5,716 bases of DNA from Acholeplasmatales bacterium (GCA_017388605.1 JAFPIE010000144.1:1-5716), one strand, 5' to 3'. Shown: positions 1-5,641, counted from the stretch's first letter. Program-made: numbers and translations. The notes: generated by a model not told the origin, from the sequence alone.

Positions 1-1
1 A

Positions 2-1411
2 TCGATTGAATCTGGAAATTTAGTTTTAATTTCTACAGGTGGAGATGGCCTTAAGACAACAAATACAGGTATCTCTTCTAAGGGAAATCAAAAAGGTATC
101 GTTGAAATTTTAGGCGGTGAAGTTTCTATTTATTCTGCATGTGATGGTATAGATGCAGCATATGATGCAAATATAGCTGGTGATGCAAATGTCACGATTT
201 ATACATCGAATTATTCAAGCTATTCTGGTGAGGTTGTTAGTGGCTTATCTGAAACATTATATTTAAGAGTAAATAATTCTAGTAGCTATCGCTATAGTGC
301 ATATTATTACGATAATGATGGCAATGGCGTATGGGTGGATGCAGTAAAAATGAATACATCCTCTATGGGTGGTAGAAATTCTTATAGCTATTACACGATA
401 GATGCTCCTAGTGGATATACGAATGTTATGTTTTATATATTTAATAGCTCAGCTTCTAATTCATTAACAGAATATGTTGCCAAAAGTGATGGAGGATTAA
501 TCAATACAAGCTATGATATGGTTAGCCTATCGAAATCTGGCTCTAGCTTATCCTATTCTTATAGTACATATTCTACAAATACCCAAGGCGGTGGAATGGG
601 ATCCTTTGGACCTGGTGCGATGAATGGGGGAAATACAGAGAAGAGTGAATATTCTGCAAAGGGAATTAAGGCGGATAATGAAATTCATATAACGGGTGGA
701 GATATTCATATTTATGCATATGATGATGGCTTACATGCCAATAATGAAAATGGTATAGAATCTACAAGCTCTAATGGCCCTGGCTCTATTTATATTTCAT
801 CAGGCAGTGTATCTATTTATGCATCCGATGATGGTATTCATGCAGATAATAAAATAGAAATATCAGGGGATGCCTATATCAATATTACCTATTCATGGGA
901 AGGTATTGAGGGCAATCAAATTGTATTTGATGGAGGCACTACCTATGTATATGGTAAGGATGATGCAGTGAATGCGGCAAAATCTGGTGTTACAACAACT
1001 CCTGCAATTTACATAAAGAGCGGTTATATTGATTTAGATTCTGAATCTGGAGATACAGATACCCTAGATTCCAATGGTAATATTTATATAACAGGTGGAG
1101 TAGTCGTATTAAAGAATCGCCAAAGCGGGGCAACCTCTATGACTGGCGGTACCATTGACCTTGATGGAACATTTTCTATGACGGGTGGAATCTTAATGTC
1201 CTTTGGTACTTGGTGTAATGAGGTGAATATGACTGCAACGAAATCCTCAACTAGTACGGTTTCAAGTGGTACATATACCATTAAGGATAGCAGTGGTAAT
1301 ACAGTATGTCAGACAAATTTAGCAAAGAATTATACAGGATATCGTCTATTTAATAAAACAAGTGATTCCTATACGATTTATTTAAATGATCAAGCATTTG
1401 TGTCTTTTTAA
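2..1411 (+). CDS. Cthe_2159/DUF4353-family carbohydrate-binding beta-helix protein (5' truncated by window)
   Basis: The frame is open from base 2 to the TAA at 1409-1411, giving 469 visible codons; the start and any signal peptide lie outside the window. The protein is built of beta-helix rungs. Visible motifs are GGDGLKTTN (residues 13-21 of the fragment), CDGIDA (47-52), SAKGIKADN (218-226), DDGLHANN (from 241), DDGIHADN (from 276), and later GGxxxLxG rungs. These Lys-Gly and Asp-Asp-Gly turns are typical of the Cthe_2159 family, which adopts a polysaccharide-lyase-like right-handed beta-helix and binds acidic plant polysaccharide without known catalysis. Asp-rich turns probably bind calcium. 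A Gly/Met-rich loop (196-211) precedes the second half, as in many relatives. Residues about 70-195 form an inserted Tyr/Ser/Asn-rich module that is not helix-like. The protein is probably extracellular. The family call is confident; the ligand is unknown. Confidence 0.88.
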   Translation, partial: SIESGNLVLISTGGDGLKTTNTGISSKGNQKGIVEILGGEVSIYSACDGIDAAYDANIAGDANVTIYTSNYSSYSGEVVSGLSETLYLRVNNSSSYRYSAYYYDNDGNGVWVDAVKMNTSSMGGRNSYSYYTIDAPSGYTNVMFYIFNSSASNSLTEYVAKSDGGLINTSYDMVSLSKSGSSLSYSYSTYSTNTQGGGMGSFGPGAMNGGNTEKSEYSAKGIKADNEIHITGGDIHIYAYDDGLHANNENGIESTSSNGPGSIYISSGSVSIYASDDGIHADNKIEISGDAYINITYSWEGIEGNQIVFDGGTTYVYGKDDAVNAAKSGVTTTPAIYIKSGYIDLDSESGDTDTLDSNGNIYITGGVVVLKNRQSGATSMTGGTIDLDGTFSMTGGILMSFGTWCNEVNMTATKSSTSTVSSGTYTIKDSSGNTVCQTNLAKNYTGYRLFNKTSDSYTIYLNDQAFVSF

Positions 1412-1430
1412 GAATGAATATATATTTTTA

Positions 1431-1462
1431 AGTCTCTAGGAGTAAAATTCTAGAGATTTTTT
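1431..1462 (+). terminator. Rho-independent terminator after the beta-helix protein gene
   Basis: TCTCTAGGA (1433-1441) pairs with TTCTAGAGA (1448-1456) through nine base pairs including one G-U, around a six-base loop. Six T residues (1457-1462) follow. It begins about 20 bases after the stop codon and separates this gene from the next operon. Confidence 0.85.
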
Positions 1463-1480
1463 ATTAAAAGGATAAAAAAT

Positions 1481-1515
1481 ATTAAAAAAATTAAGCATAA
1501 GATTAAAAAAATTAA
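1481..1515 (+). repeat. Direct repeat of a 14-bp A-tract element upstream of the DUF2089 operon
   Basis: ATTAAAAAAATTAA occurs identically at 1481-1494 and 1502-1515, offset by 21 bp (two helical turns). Another A-run lies 10 bp before the first (1474-1479). The phasing would favour intrinsic curvature or UP-element behaviour just upstream of the candidate promoter. The whole stretch 1457-1560 is extremely A/T-rich, so chance cannot be excluded. Confidence 0.5.
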
Positions 1516-1524
1516 CAAAATATA

Positions 1525-1552
1525 TTGATTTTTATAAAAATGTGATTAAAAT
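1525..1552 (+). promoter_or_regulatory. Candidate sigma-A promoter for the DUF2089 operon
   Basis: TTGATT (1525-1530) and TAAAAT (1547-1552) are separated by 16 bp. A perfect 12-bp palindrome, TTTTTATAAAAA (1529-1540), lies between them. Transcription would start near 1559, only about 15 bases before the ATG, giving a very short leader. An alternative pair (TTAACA near 1512 with TATAAA at 1533-1538) has a poor 15-bp spacer. Base composition makes chance matches likely. Confidence 0.4.
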
Positions 1553-1560
1553 AATAGATG

Positions 1561-1567
1561 AAAGGTG
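1561..1567 (+). promoter_or_regulatory. Ribosome-binding site that fixes the DUF2089 start
   Basis: AAAGGTG lies seven bases before the ATG at 1575. This supports 1575 over the in-frame GTG at 1542, which has no Shine-Dalgarno site, overlaps the candidate promoter, and would add 11 residues ahead of the family's usual start. Confidence 0.7.
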
Positions 1568-1574
1568 TGGTTGT

Positions 1575-1943
1575 ATGAAGAAAAGTATTATTGGATATTG
1601 TCCTATATGTCATGATAAGCTCGTTGTAAAAACATTAAGATGTAATCATTGTGATACAGAAATCACAGGAGATTTTGTTTTAAATCCCTTTGATTATCTA
1701 TCTAAGGATCAACTAGATTTCGCATTAGTGTTTATTAAAAATCAAGGAAATATTAAGGCAATAGAAAAGGATTTAGGTATATCCTATCCAACCGTTAAGA
1801 AAAATATTGATGATTTATGTATATCCTTAAATATGAAGGAGGATAATGATTCAAATAATGATTTAAGAGAAGAAACAAAAAGAAGGCTTAAAAGAGGGGA
1901 AATAAGCTTTGAGGATGCAGAAAGGATATTAGGTGAGTTATAA
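1575..1943 (+). CDS. DUF2089-family zinc-ribbon/HTH protein, putative transcription regulator
   Basis: 122 residues. An N-terminal zinc ribbon is formed by C9-P-I-C12 and C23-N-H-C26, a four-cysteine site. It is followed by a helix-turn-helix-like segment (about 44-82): DQLDFALVFIKNQGN, then a recognition-type helix LGISYPTVKKNIDDL. This resembles the sigma-factor region 4 or LuxR-like HTH seen in DUF2089 proteins. A charged linker (88-103) leads to a C-terminal SHOCT-like short helix, RLKRGEISFEDAERILGEL. The protein is probably cytoplasmic. It opens a three-gene operon; its TAA overlaps the next ATG by one base (TAATG at 1941-1945), so translation is probably coupled. Its likely role is to regulate the operon or to work with the HAAS/DUF4097 protein, but targets are unknown. 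The family call is strong; the regulatory function is inferred. Confidence 0.88.
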   Translation: MKKSIIGYCPICHDKLVVKTLRCNHCDTEITGDFVLNPFDYLSKDQLDFALVFIKNQGNIKAIEKDLGISYPTVKKNIDDLCISLNMKEDNDSNNDLREETKRRLKRGEISFEDAERILGEL

Positions 1944-2761
1944 TGGAAGAATTTTTAAAGGAATTAGAAGCAAAATTAAAAGAAAAGAATATAGAAAACT
2001 GGGAAGAAATATTAGATAAATACGAAAAAAGATTTAATTTTGGATTAGAATCTGGATTAAGTGATGAAGAAATTATAAGAATGCTTGGAAGTGTAGATGA
2101 TATTATAGATAGCTATAGTAAAAAGGAAGATAAGGATATTGATGGACTAAAAATTCATGTATCTACGGTTGCTGATGATGTTTTCTTTGAAAGATCTAAG
2201 GATGATACCTTCCATATATATTTAGAAAACATAAACGAGGATTCCTATAAGATTATTAAAAATGAAAAGGAAATAAATATTGAATACATCAATAAGAAAT
2301 TCTTTGGATTAAATAGAAGAAGACCTGGAGAAATTACGATAGCACTTCCTTCTGGCATAGTACTTGGAGATATTACATTATCTAGTGTTAGTGGTGATTT
2401 CAAATCGGAAATCGATTTGAGTGGTAAAAATATGAATTTAGAGATGGTATCTGGAGACTCTAAATTCAATAAATTACATATGAATTCCTTCAAGGCACAT
2501 GTGGTATCTGGAGATTTAGATATGGATTCTATAAATTCAAATAGTATTGAATTTTCTAGTGTTAGTGGAGATATTGAAGTAGACCAGGTTCATTCAAAAT
2601 CTCTTAAAGCAGAAACAATATCTGGAGATATTAGCATAAATGAGGCAAATGATGGCATTCATATTAGTACAAGCTCAATTTCTGGAGATATTCGTATTCA
2701 AGGAAATAAATATAAGAATTTTACAAACGAGGTAAAGGAGGCATTTAAGAATGAGCGTTAG
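1943..2761 (+). CDS. HAAS (DUF1700)-DUF4097 beta-strand repeat protein
   Basis: 272 residues. Residues 1-60 match the HAAS/DUF1700 helical domain: an FLKELEAKL helix, then the YEKRFNFGLESGLSDEEII segment and LGSVDDIIDSY. This domain usually couples to a small HTH regulator, often PadR-like; here the partner position is taken by DUF2089. Residues about 130-252 form a DUF4097 beta-solenoid-like ladder with six [VI]-S-G-D turns at 150, 170, 189, 208, 227 and 247, spaced 19-20 residues. I see no signal peptide or membrane segment, although many HAAS proteins are membrane-bound, so this one is probably cytoplasmic or peripheral. GGTGAG (1932-1937) serves as its ribosome-binding site inside the upstream gene. 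Its 3' end overlaps the next gene by 11 bases. It is likely an adaptor or scaffold between regulator and membrane protein; the biochemical activity is unknown. Confidence 0.85.
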   Translation: MEEFLKELEAKLKEKNIENWEEILDKYEKRFNFGLESGLSDEEIIRMLGSVDDIIDSYSKKEDKDIDGLKIHVSTVADDVFFERSKDDTFHIYLENINEDSYKIIKNEKEINIEYINKKFFGLNRRRPGEITIALPSGIVLGDITLSSVSGDFKSEIDLSGKNMNLEMVSGDSKFNKLHMNSFKAHVVSGDLDMDSINSNSIEFSSVSGDIEVDQVHSKSLKAETISGDISINEANDGIHISTSSISGDIRIQGNKYKNFTNEVKEAFKNER

Positions 2762-3083
2762 AAATAAAATTGTTGCAGCAACACCATTAATTGCGTTAAT
2801 TACGTTTTTAACTATTGGCTTTACAACTGGTATTTGGCACCCAACCTGGGTTGTGTTCTTCTCAATATTTATCGTACCGGATTTATTGACGAAGCGTTTC
2901 TATTTAAAGATTTATCCTTTAGTTGTTTTAGCAGTATATTTAACCTTAGGATTCTATTTTGGAATATGGCATCCACTTTGGATTATTTTCCTAACAATTC
3001 CTGTATATTACATTTTATTTGGTAGGGGAAAGCATATAAAGAAAATAGAGGATAAGGATTCAGAAAGAATAGAAGTATTATAG
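2751..3083 (+). CDS. Small membrane protein with duplicated G-I-W-H-P-x-W unit
   Basis: 110 residues, mostly hydrophobic, with about four membrane segments (roughly 8-27, 33-46, 54-72, 76-90) and a charged, probably cytoplasmic tail (91-110). The protein is an internal tandem duplication with an exact 44-residue offset. P12/P56, L20-T21/L64-T65, G23-F24/G67-F68, GIWHP at 27-31/71-75, W33/W77 and F36/F80 all coincide. Similar G-x-W-H-P-x-W two-helix units occur, as far as I recall, at the C-termini of some membrane-bound XRE-type regulators and HAAS-linked proteins. No enzymatic motif is visible. AAAGGAGG (2734-2741), nine bases upstream, fixes the start inside the previous gene. Co-transcription with the HAAS-DUF4097 gene suggests it is the membrane partner. 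Function unknown. Confidence 0.8.
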   Translation: MSVRNKIVAATPLIALITFLTIGFTTGIWHPTWVVFFSIFIVPDLLTKRFYLKIYPLVVLAVYLTLGFYFGIWHPLWIIFLTIPVYYILFGRGKHIKKIEDKDSERIEVL

Positions 3084-3089
3084 AAAAAA

Positions 3090-3111
3090 GGAGTATCCAA
3101 GCGGATACTCC
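3090..3111. terminator. Bidirectional terminator between convergent operons
   Basis: GGAGTATCC (3090-3098) and GGATACTCC (3103-3111) form a perfect 9-bp stem with a four-base loop. On the plus strand it is followed by a T-rich run (TCTTTCTT). On the minus strand the six A's at 3084-3089 give a U6 tract. It sits in the 34-base gap between the two converging stop codons and can serve both operons. Confidence 0.9.
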
Positions 3112-3117
3112 TCTTTC

Positions 3118-3819
3118 TTATTCAAATCTTCTAACGCTTAAGGAAACCATTAGATTACCATTTTTTTCTCTTATTTCATCTAATAGCTCCTTTTGAAGCT
3201 CTTTGTTTTTAATTGTAATAATATAGGTTAATTCAAACATTGTTCCAAAATCAGTAGATTTAACCTGCTTTAAATCATAGGATAGGCAATGCTTTTTTAA
3301 GGATTCGTCAAATAAATTATCAAAATTTAAGGATTCAGGTACAACAACCTTAAGTGTCATTTCCTTAGAGGATGGTAGGCTGAATTTTGTAAAGCTTATA
3401 ATTAGAATTAGTATTGCGGCAAGTACGGCAACAATTCCTGCATATAATACATATCCAAAGCCAGATAAGAAGCCAAGGATAATCGCAAACATAATGAAGA
3501 TTAAATCTGTCGCATCCTTTTGTGTAGAACGGAATCGAGTTATGCATAGGATACCTGCAAAGCTAAAGCCTAGAGTGGTTCTTGCAGTAGTAGATTCAAG
3601 CCCGATGACTCTAGATACCATTACGATTGCACAAACACCAATAGGCATTAATACTAAGGATAAAGGTAAATCTGTTGAGAATCCCTTTTTTCTTTTAAAG
3701 AATTTATATAAAAATGCTAATCCAAATCCAAAAATAACAGATAATCCTATGCATAGGGACATCACCCATGGGACTATAGTGGTATCTGTTACAATGGAAT
3801 CTAATGCGGATAAAATCAT
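3118..3819 (-). CDS. DUF4956 integral membrane protein, partner of VTC polyphosphate polymerase
   Basis: 233 residues. About four membrane segments (18-41, 52-72, 106-121, 123-143) are followed by a soluble C-terminal domain (about 150-233) ending VSLSVRRFE, which may be ferredoxin-like. The diagnostic DUF4956 stretch TRFRSTQKDATDL (94-106) precedes the third helix; its Arg/Lys cluster sits at the membrane edge and could contact a polyanion. GGAGG (complement of 3830-3834) lies ten bases before the ATG. The start overlaps the upstream polymerase stop in an ATGA arrangement, so translation is probably coupled. DUF4956 genes are, to my knowledge, frequent neighbours of VTC-domain genes. A role in export, anchoring or control of the polymer is an inference; the biochemical role is not known to me. 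Confidence 0.87.
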   Translation of the reverse strand: MILSALDSIVTDTTIVPWVMSLCIGLSVIFGFGLAFLYKFFKRKKGFSTDLPLSLVLMPIGVCAIVMVSRVIGLESTTARTTLGFSFAGILCITRFRSTQKDATDLIFIMFAIILGFLSGFGYVLYAGIVAVLAAILILIISFTKFSLPSSKEMTLKVVVPESLNFDNLFDESLKKHCLSYDLKQVKSTDFGTMFELTYIITIKNKELQKELLDEIREKNGNLMVSLSVRRFE

Positions 3820-4535
3820 AGCTTGTTTTCCTCCAATTTTAATAATTTATATTCTGTTCCATATTTTGAGAAGCTTGTTGGATATATTTTTAAATCGGAT
3901 AGGGCTCTTGCAAACCAAAGTGGATAATTTTGGCTTGCCTTAACCTCCATTAGGAAATACCCCTCTGGAAGCAAGGATATATCACAGCTTGCTATATCAA
4001 AATCTAAATCATGCCTTCTTGCATAGATTTGATCATCGAAGGTTAATCTAAAATTCGAATCATTTATGTCAAAATATGCGACTCTTACATAGGTGATAAA
4101 GACCTTTGGCTTTAGGCTATAGGTATTTAATAAATATTTTAATTCCTTACCGACCTGGTTATCTAAATAGGAATCTCTTTTTGGTATAATTCCATTATTT
4201 ATAAAATTATCTAATTCTTCCTTTGTTAGAGTAACCCTTCTTTTATAAACAATCTTTTCTGATTTTCTTTTGATTTCTAGAAAATATTCATCTCTTCCAT
4301 CATTATATGTACCATATTTTCTTACTCTAAGCTTTTCCTTAAAAATAGGTTTATTGGTAGACATATGGATTAATTCGTTGTTGTCTGTATCATAATAAAT
4401 ATTACGTATTAAATAATTTTTATTCTTTTTACAAAATGAATCAAGCTCCATGTGAGAATGAATTCTTTCCTCTAAGGCTTCCTTTTGTTCCTTAGTTAAT
4501 ATATACTTTTTTTCATATCTTTTGAAGGTATTCAT
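3816..4535 (-). CDS. VTC-domain polyphosphate polymerase
   Basis: 239 residues, the usual size for a stand-alone bacterial VTC domain. Motifs run in family order: R6-Y-E-K-K-Y11 (ERKY-like strand), IRNIYYDT (43-50), KEKLRVRKYG (66-75), YFLEIKRK (84-91), YKRR (97-100), YVRVAY (149-154), FRLTFDD (162-168), FLMEVK (194-199) and YPTSFSKYG (218-226). The alternating Lys/Arg residues and the E87, E197 and K199 positions fit the tunnel fold (CYTH-like) of yeast Vtc4, which builds polyphosphate from the gamma-phosphate of ATP with Mn2+. No membrane segment is seen; it is probably tethered by the DUF4956 protein encoded downstream. GAGGTG (complement of 4541-4546) lies five bases upstream of the ATG. 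The activity of bacterial members is largely assumed from the fold. Confidence 0.9.
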   Translation of the reverse strand: MNTFKRYEKKYILTKEQKEALEERIHSHMELDSFCKKNKNYLIRNIYYDTDNNELIHMSTNKPIFKEKLRVRKYGTYNDGRDEYFLEIKRKSEKIVYKRRVTLTKEELDNFINNGIIPKRDSYLDNQVGKELKYLLNTYSLKPKVFITYVRVAYFDINDSNFRLTFDDQIYARRHDLDFDIASCDISLLPEGYFLMEVKASQNYPLWFARALSDLKIYPTSFSKYGTEYKLLKLEENKL

Positions 4536-4561
4536 CTCATCACCTCGCTTTTTGCATATTT

Positions 4562-4634
4562 ATTATAAGCATCAAATTTAAGAACACTTTGGAAAAATAA
4601 TGTAAAATTATGTGCAAGTGCTCTATTAATTATA
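4562..4634 (-). promoter_or_regulatory. Candidate -10 boxes for the polyphosphate polymerase operon
   Basis: Two perfect TATAAT hexamers lie on the minus strand at 4567-4562 and 4634-4629, upstream of the start codon at 4535. Neither has a convincing -35 at 16-18 bp. The distal box would start transcription near 4622, right at the edge of the inverted repeat; the proximal box would give a leader of about 20 bases. A third match lies at 4656-4651. The promoter must be in this region, but the choice is open. Confidence 0.35.
4581..4624. repeat. Nested inverted repeat in the divergent intergenic region
   Basis: AGAACACTT (4581-4589) and AAGTGCTCT (4616-4624) are inverted copies. In a minus-strand RNA all nine positions pair (one G-U). 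The 26-base interior holds a second perfect 5-bp hairpin, ATAAT (4597-4601) with ATTAT (4607-4611). No U-tract follows on either strand, so it is not a terminator. It may be an operator or a 5' leader structure for the polyphosphate operon. Confidence 0.5.
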
Positions 4635-4673
4635 GCATTAAAAGCAACGGATTATACAAGAAAAAAATTTTTC

Positions 4674-4687
4674 TTGACTATAGTCAA
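4674..4687. promoter_or_regulatory. Perfect 14-bp palindrome over the rplM -35 box, possible operator
   Basis: TTGACTATAGTCAA is its own reverse complement and contains the whole -35 hexamer. A protein bound here would block sigma-factor access. I saw no other copy in the window's promoter regions, so no regulator can be named; it may be coincidental. Confidence 0.35.
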
Positions 4688-4702
4688 CCTTTAAGGTAAA
4701 AT
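4674..4702 (+). promoter_or_regulatory. Sigma-A promoter of the rplM-rpsI operon
   Basis: TTGACT (4674-4679) and TAAAAT (4697-4702) are separated by exactly 17 bp, each one base from consensus. An A7-T5 tract (4661-4672) immediately upstream could act as an UP element, fitting a highly expressed ribosomal operon. Transcription should start near 4709, leaving a leader of about 72 bases. Confidence 0.8.
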
Positions 4703-4708
4703 ATCTAA

Positions 4709-4780
4709 TGGTACATTTTTAAGCAATTAAATCTCCAAGTGCCCTAAATTATATTAAAAATAATCTAGGAGGAAATTTAC
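4709..4780 (+). promoter_or_regulatory. rplM 5' leader, candidate L13 autoregulatory structure
   Basis: An untranslated leader of about 72 bases precedes rplM. CCTA (4743-4746) can pair with TAGG (4766-4769). After one mismatch, ATTAT (4748-4752) pairs with ATAAT (4760-4764), which buries part of the AGGAGG site. CTCC (4733-4736) can instead pair with GGAG (4768-4771), a competing fold that also covers the site. Bacillota rplM leaders include a known L13-binding autoregulatory family (Rfam 'L13 leader'). I cannot verify a match to that consensus here. Confidence 0.4.
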
Positions 4781-5218
4781 ATGAACAAGACATTCATGGC
4801 AAATAATCAAACAGTACAACACAATTGGTATGTTGTTGATGCAAATGGCTTAACATTAGGTCGTTTAGCAACAGCAGTAGCTTCTTTACTTAGAGGCAAG
4901 CACAAGGTTACTTACACTCCACATGTAAACTGCGGAGACAATGTCATCGTTATTAATGCTGACAAAATTAAATTAACTGGTAACAAGTGGGAAGATAAGC
5001 TATACCGTTATCACTCTGAATATTCTGGAGGTCTTAGAACTTTAACTGCTAAGGAAGTTATGACTAAGTATCCTACAAGAATGGTTGAGGAAGCAGTATT
5101 CGGTATGTTACCTCACACAAAGTTAGGCGATCAGATGAGAAAGCAGTTATATGTTTATGCATCTGGAGAACATCCACATGCAGCTCAGAAGCCAGTAGAA
5201 TTTAAGGTAAAGGCTTAA
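4781..5218 (+). CDS. rplM: 50S ribosomal protein L13
   Basis: 145 residues, the normal bacterial L13 length. The conserved N-terminal core is clear: WYVVDANGLTLGRLAT (17-32), LLRGKHKVTYTPHVNCGD (about 37-54), NADKIKLTGNKW, YRYHSEYSGGL, then FGMLPHTKLGDQM and VYASGEHPHAAQKP near the C-terminus. L13 is an early-assembling 23S rRNA-binding protein of the large subunit. AGGAGG (4767-4772), eight bases upstream, selects the first ATG over the Met at codon 6. It is the first gene of the usual L13-S9 pair; rpsI starts 15 bases after its stop. The clear promoter upstream and the structured leader suggest growth-linked expression and possible feedback control. Nothing is missing or broken. Confidence 0.98.
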   Translation: MNKTFMANNQTVQHNWYVVDANGLTLGRLATAVASLLRGKHKVTYTPHVNCGDNVIVINADKIKLTGNKWEDKLYRYHSEYSGGLRTLTAKEVMTKYPTRMVEEAVFGMLPHTKLGDQMRKQLYVYASGEHPHAAQKPVEFKVKA

Positions 5219-5233
5219 TAGGAGGATATTGGA

Positions 5234-5641
5234 ATGGCAAAGAAAACATTAGTTCAGTATTTAGGTACAGGTCGTCGTAAGGCATCTGTAGCTAGAGTTT
5301 ACTTACGTCCTGCAAAGGGCGAAGGCAAGATCGTTATCAATGGTCGTGCTTTTGAGGATTATATCCCATCTGCAGCTATTCGTTTAGACGTTGAGCAGCC
5401 ACTTGAGTTAACAGAGAATATGGGCAAATTCGATATTTTAGTTAACGTATTTGGCGGTGGTATTACTGGCCAGGCAGGAGCAATCCGTTTAGGTATTACT
5501 CGTGCATTAATGGAAGTTAATCCAGAATACCGTGCAGTATTAAAGCCAGCTGGATTAGTAACTCGTGACCCTCGTGCTAAGGAACGTAAGAAGTACGGTC
5601 TAAAGAAGGCTCGTAAGTCTAGTCAGTTCTCTAAGCGTTAA
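5234..5641 (+). CDS. rpsI: 30S ribosomal protein S9
   Basis: 135 residues, close to the usual 130. Typical features are [16 protein letters not shown] near the N-terminus, the S9 signature [19 protein letters not shown] (about residues 74-92), and the basic C-terminal tail [29 protein letters not shown] end. The final Ser-Lys-Arg reaches the P-site tRNA in known ribosomes. S9 is a late-assembling protein of the small-subunit head. AGGAGG (5220-5225), eight bases before the ATG and directly after the rplM stop, gives efficient translation. Co-transcribed with rplM and followed by a hairpin terminator, so the operon has two genes here. Confidence 0.98.
   Translation: MAKKTLVQYLGTGRRKASVARVYLRPAKGEGKIVINGRAFEDYIPSAAIRLDVEQPLELTENMGKFDILVNVFGGGITGQAGAIRLGITRALMEVNPEYRAVLKPAGLVTRDPRAKERKKYGLKKARKSSQFSKR

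Noticed and set aside
335..337. In-frame GTG as a possible start of the beta-helix protein
   Set aside because: The frame stays open back to base 2 and upstream codons encode family motifs (GGDGLKTTN, CDGIDA). The GTG is internal, and the gene is truncated by the window edge.
1084..1281. Minus-strand open frame inside the beta-helix gene
   Set aside because: It is a shadow of the repetitive Gly/Thr-rich coding sequence, with no recognisable protein features.
1542..1574. N-terminal extension of the DUF2089 gene from a GTG at 1542
   Set aside because: It has no ribosome-binding site and overlaps the candidate promoter -10 box. The ATG at 1575 has AAAGGTG at proper spacing and places the zinc ribbon at the usual distance from the N-terminus.
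2379..2700. Short recurring DNA words (for example TCTAGTGTTAGTGG, twice) as nucleotide repeats or a mobile element
   Set aside because: They encode the V-S-G-D turns of the DUF4097 ladder, keep the reading frame, and are explained by protein repeats.
3816..3818. TGA read as tryptophan (Mollicutes code 4), extending the polymerase
   Set aside because: The protein has the full VTC domain at this point. The ATGA junction with a ribosome-binding site for the next gene is a standard stop-start overlap, and tryptophans elsewhere use TGG.
3494..3943. Plus-strand open frame of 149 codons antisense to the DUF4956 and polymerase genes
   Set aside because: It lies wholly opposite two well-supported genes with recognisable domains, its product resembles no family, and it has no ribosome-binding site that I can see.
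4708..4722. Four-codon upstream reading frame (Met-Val-His-Phe) before rplM
   Set aside because: Its ATG falls at the predicted transcription start (about 4709), so it would lack a ribosome-binding site or not be transcribed at all.
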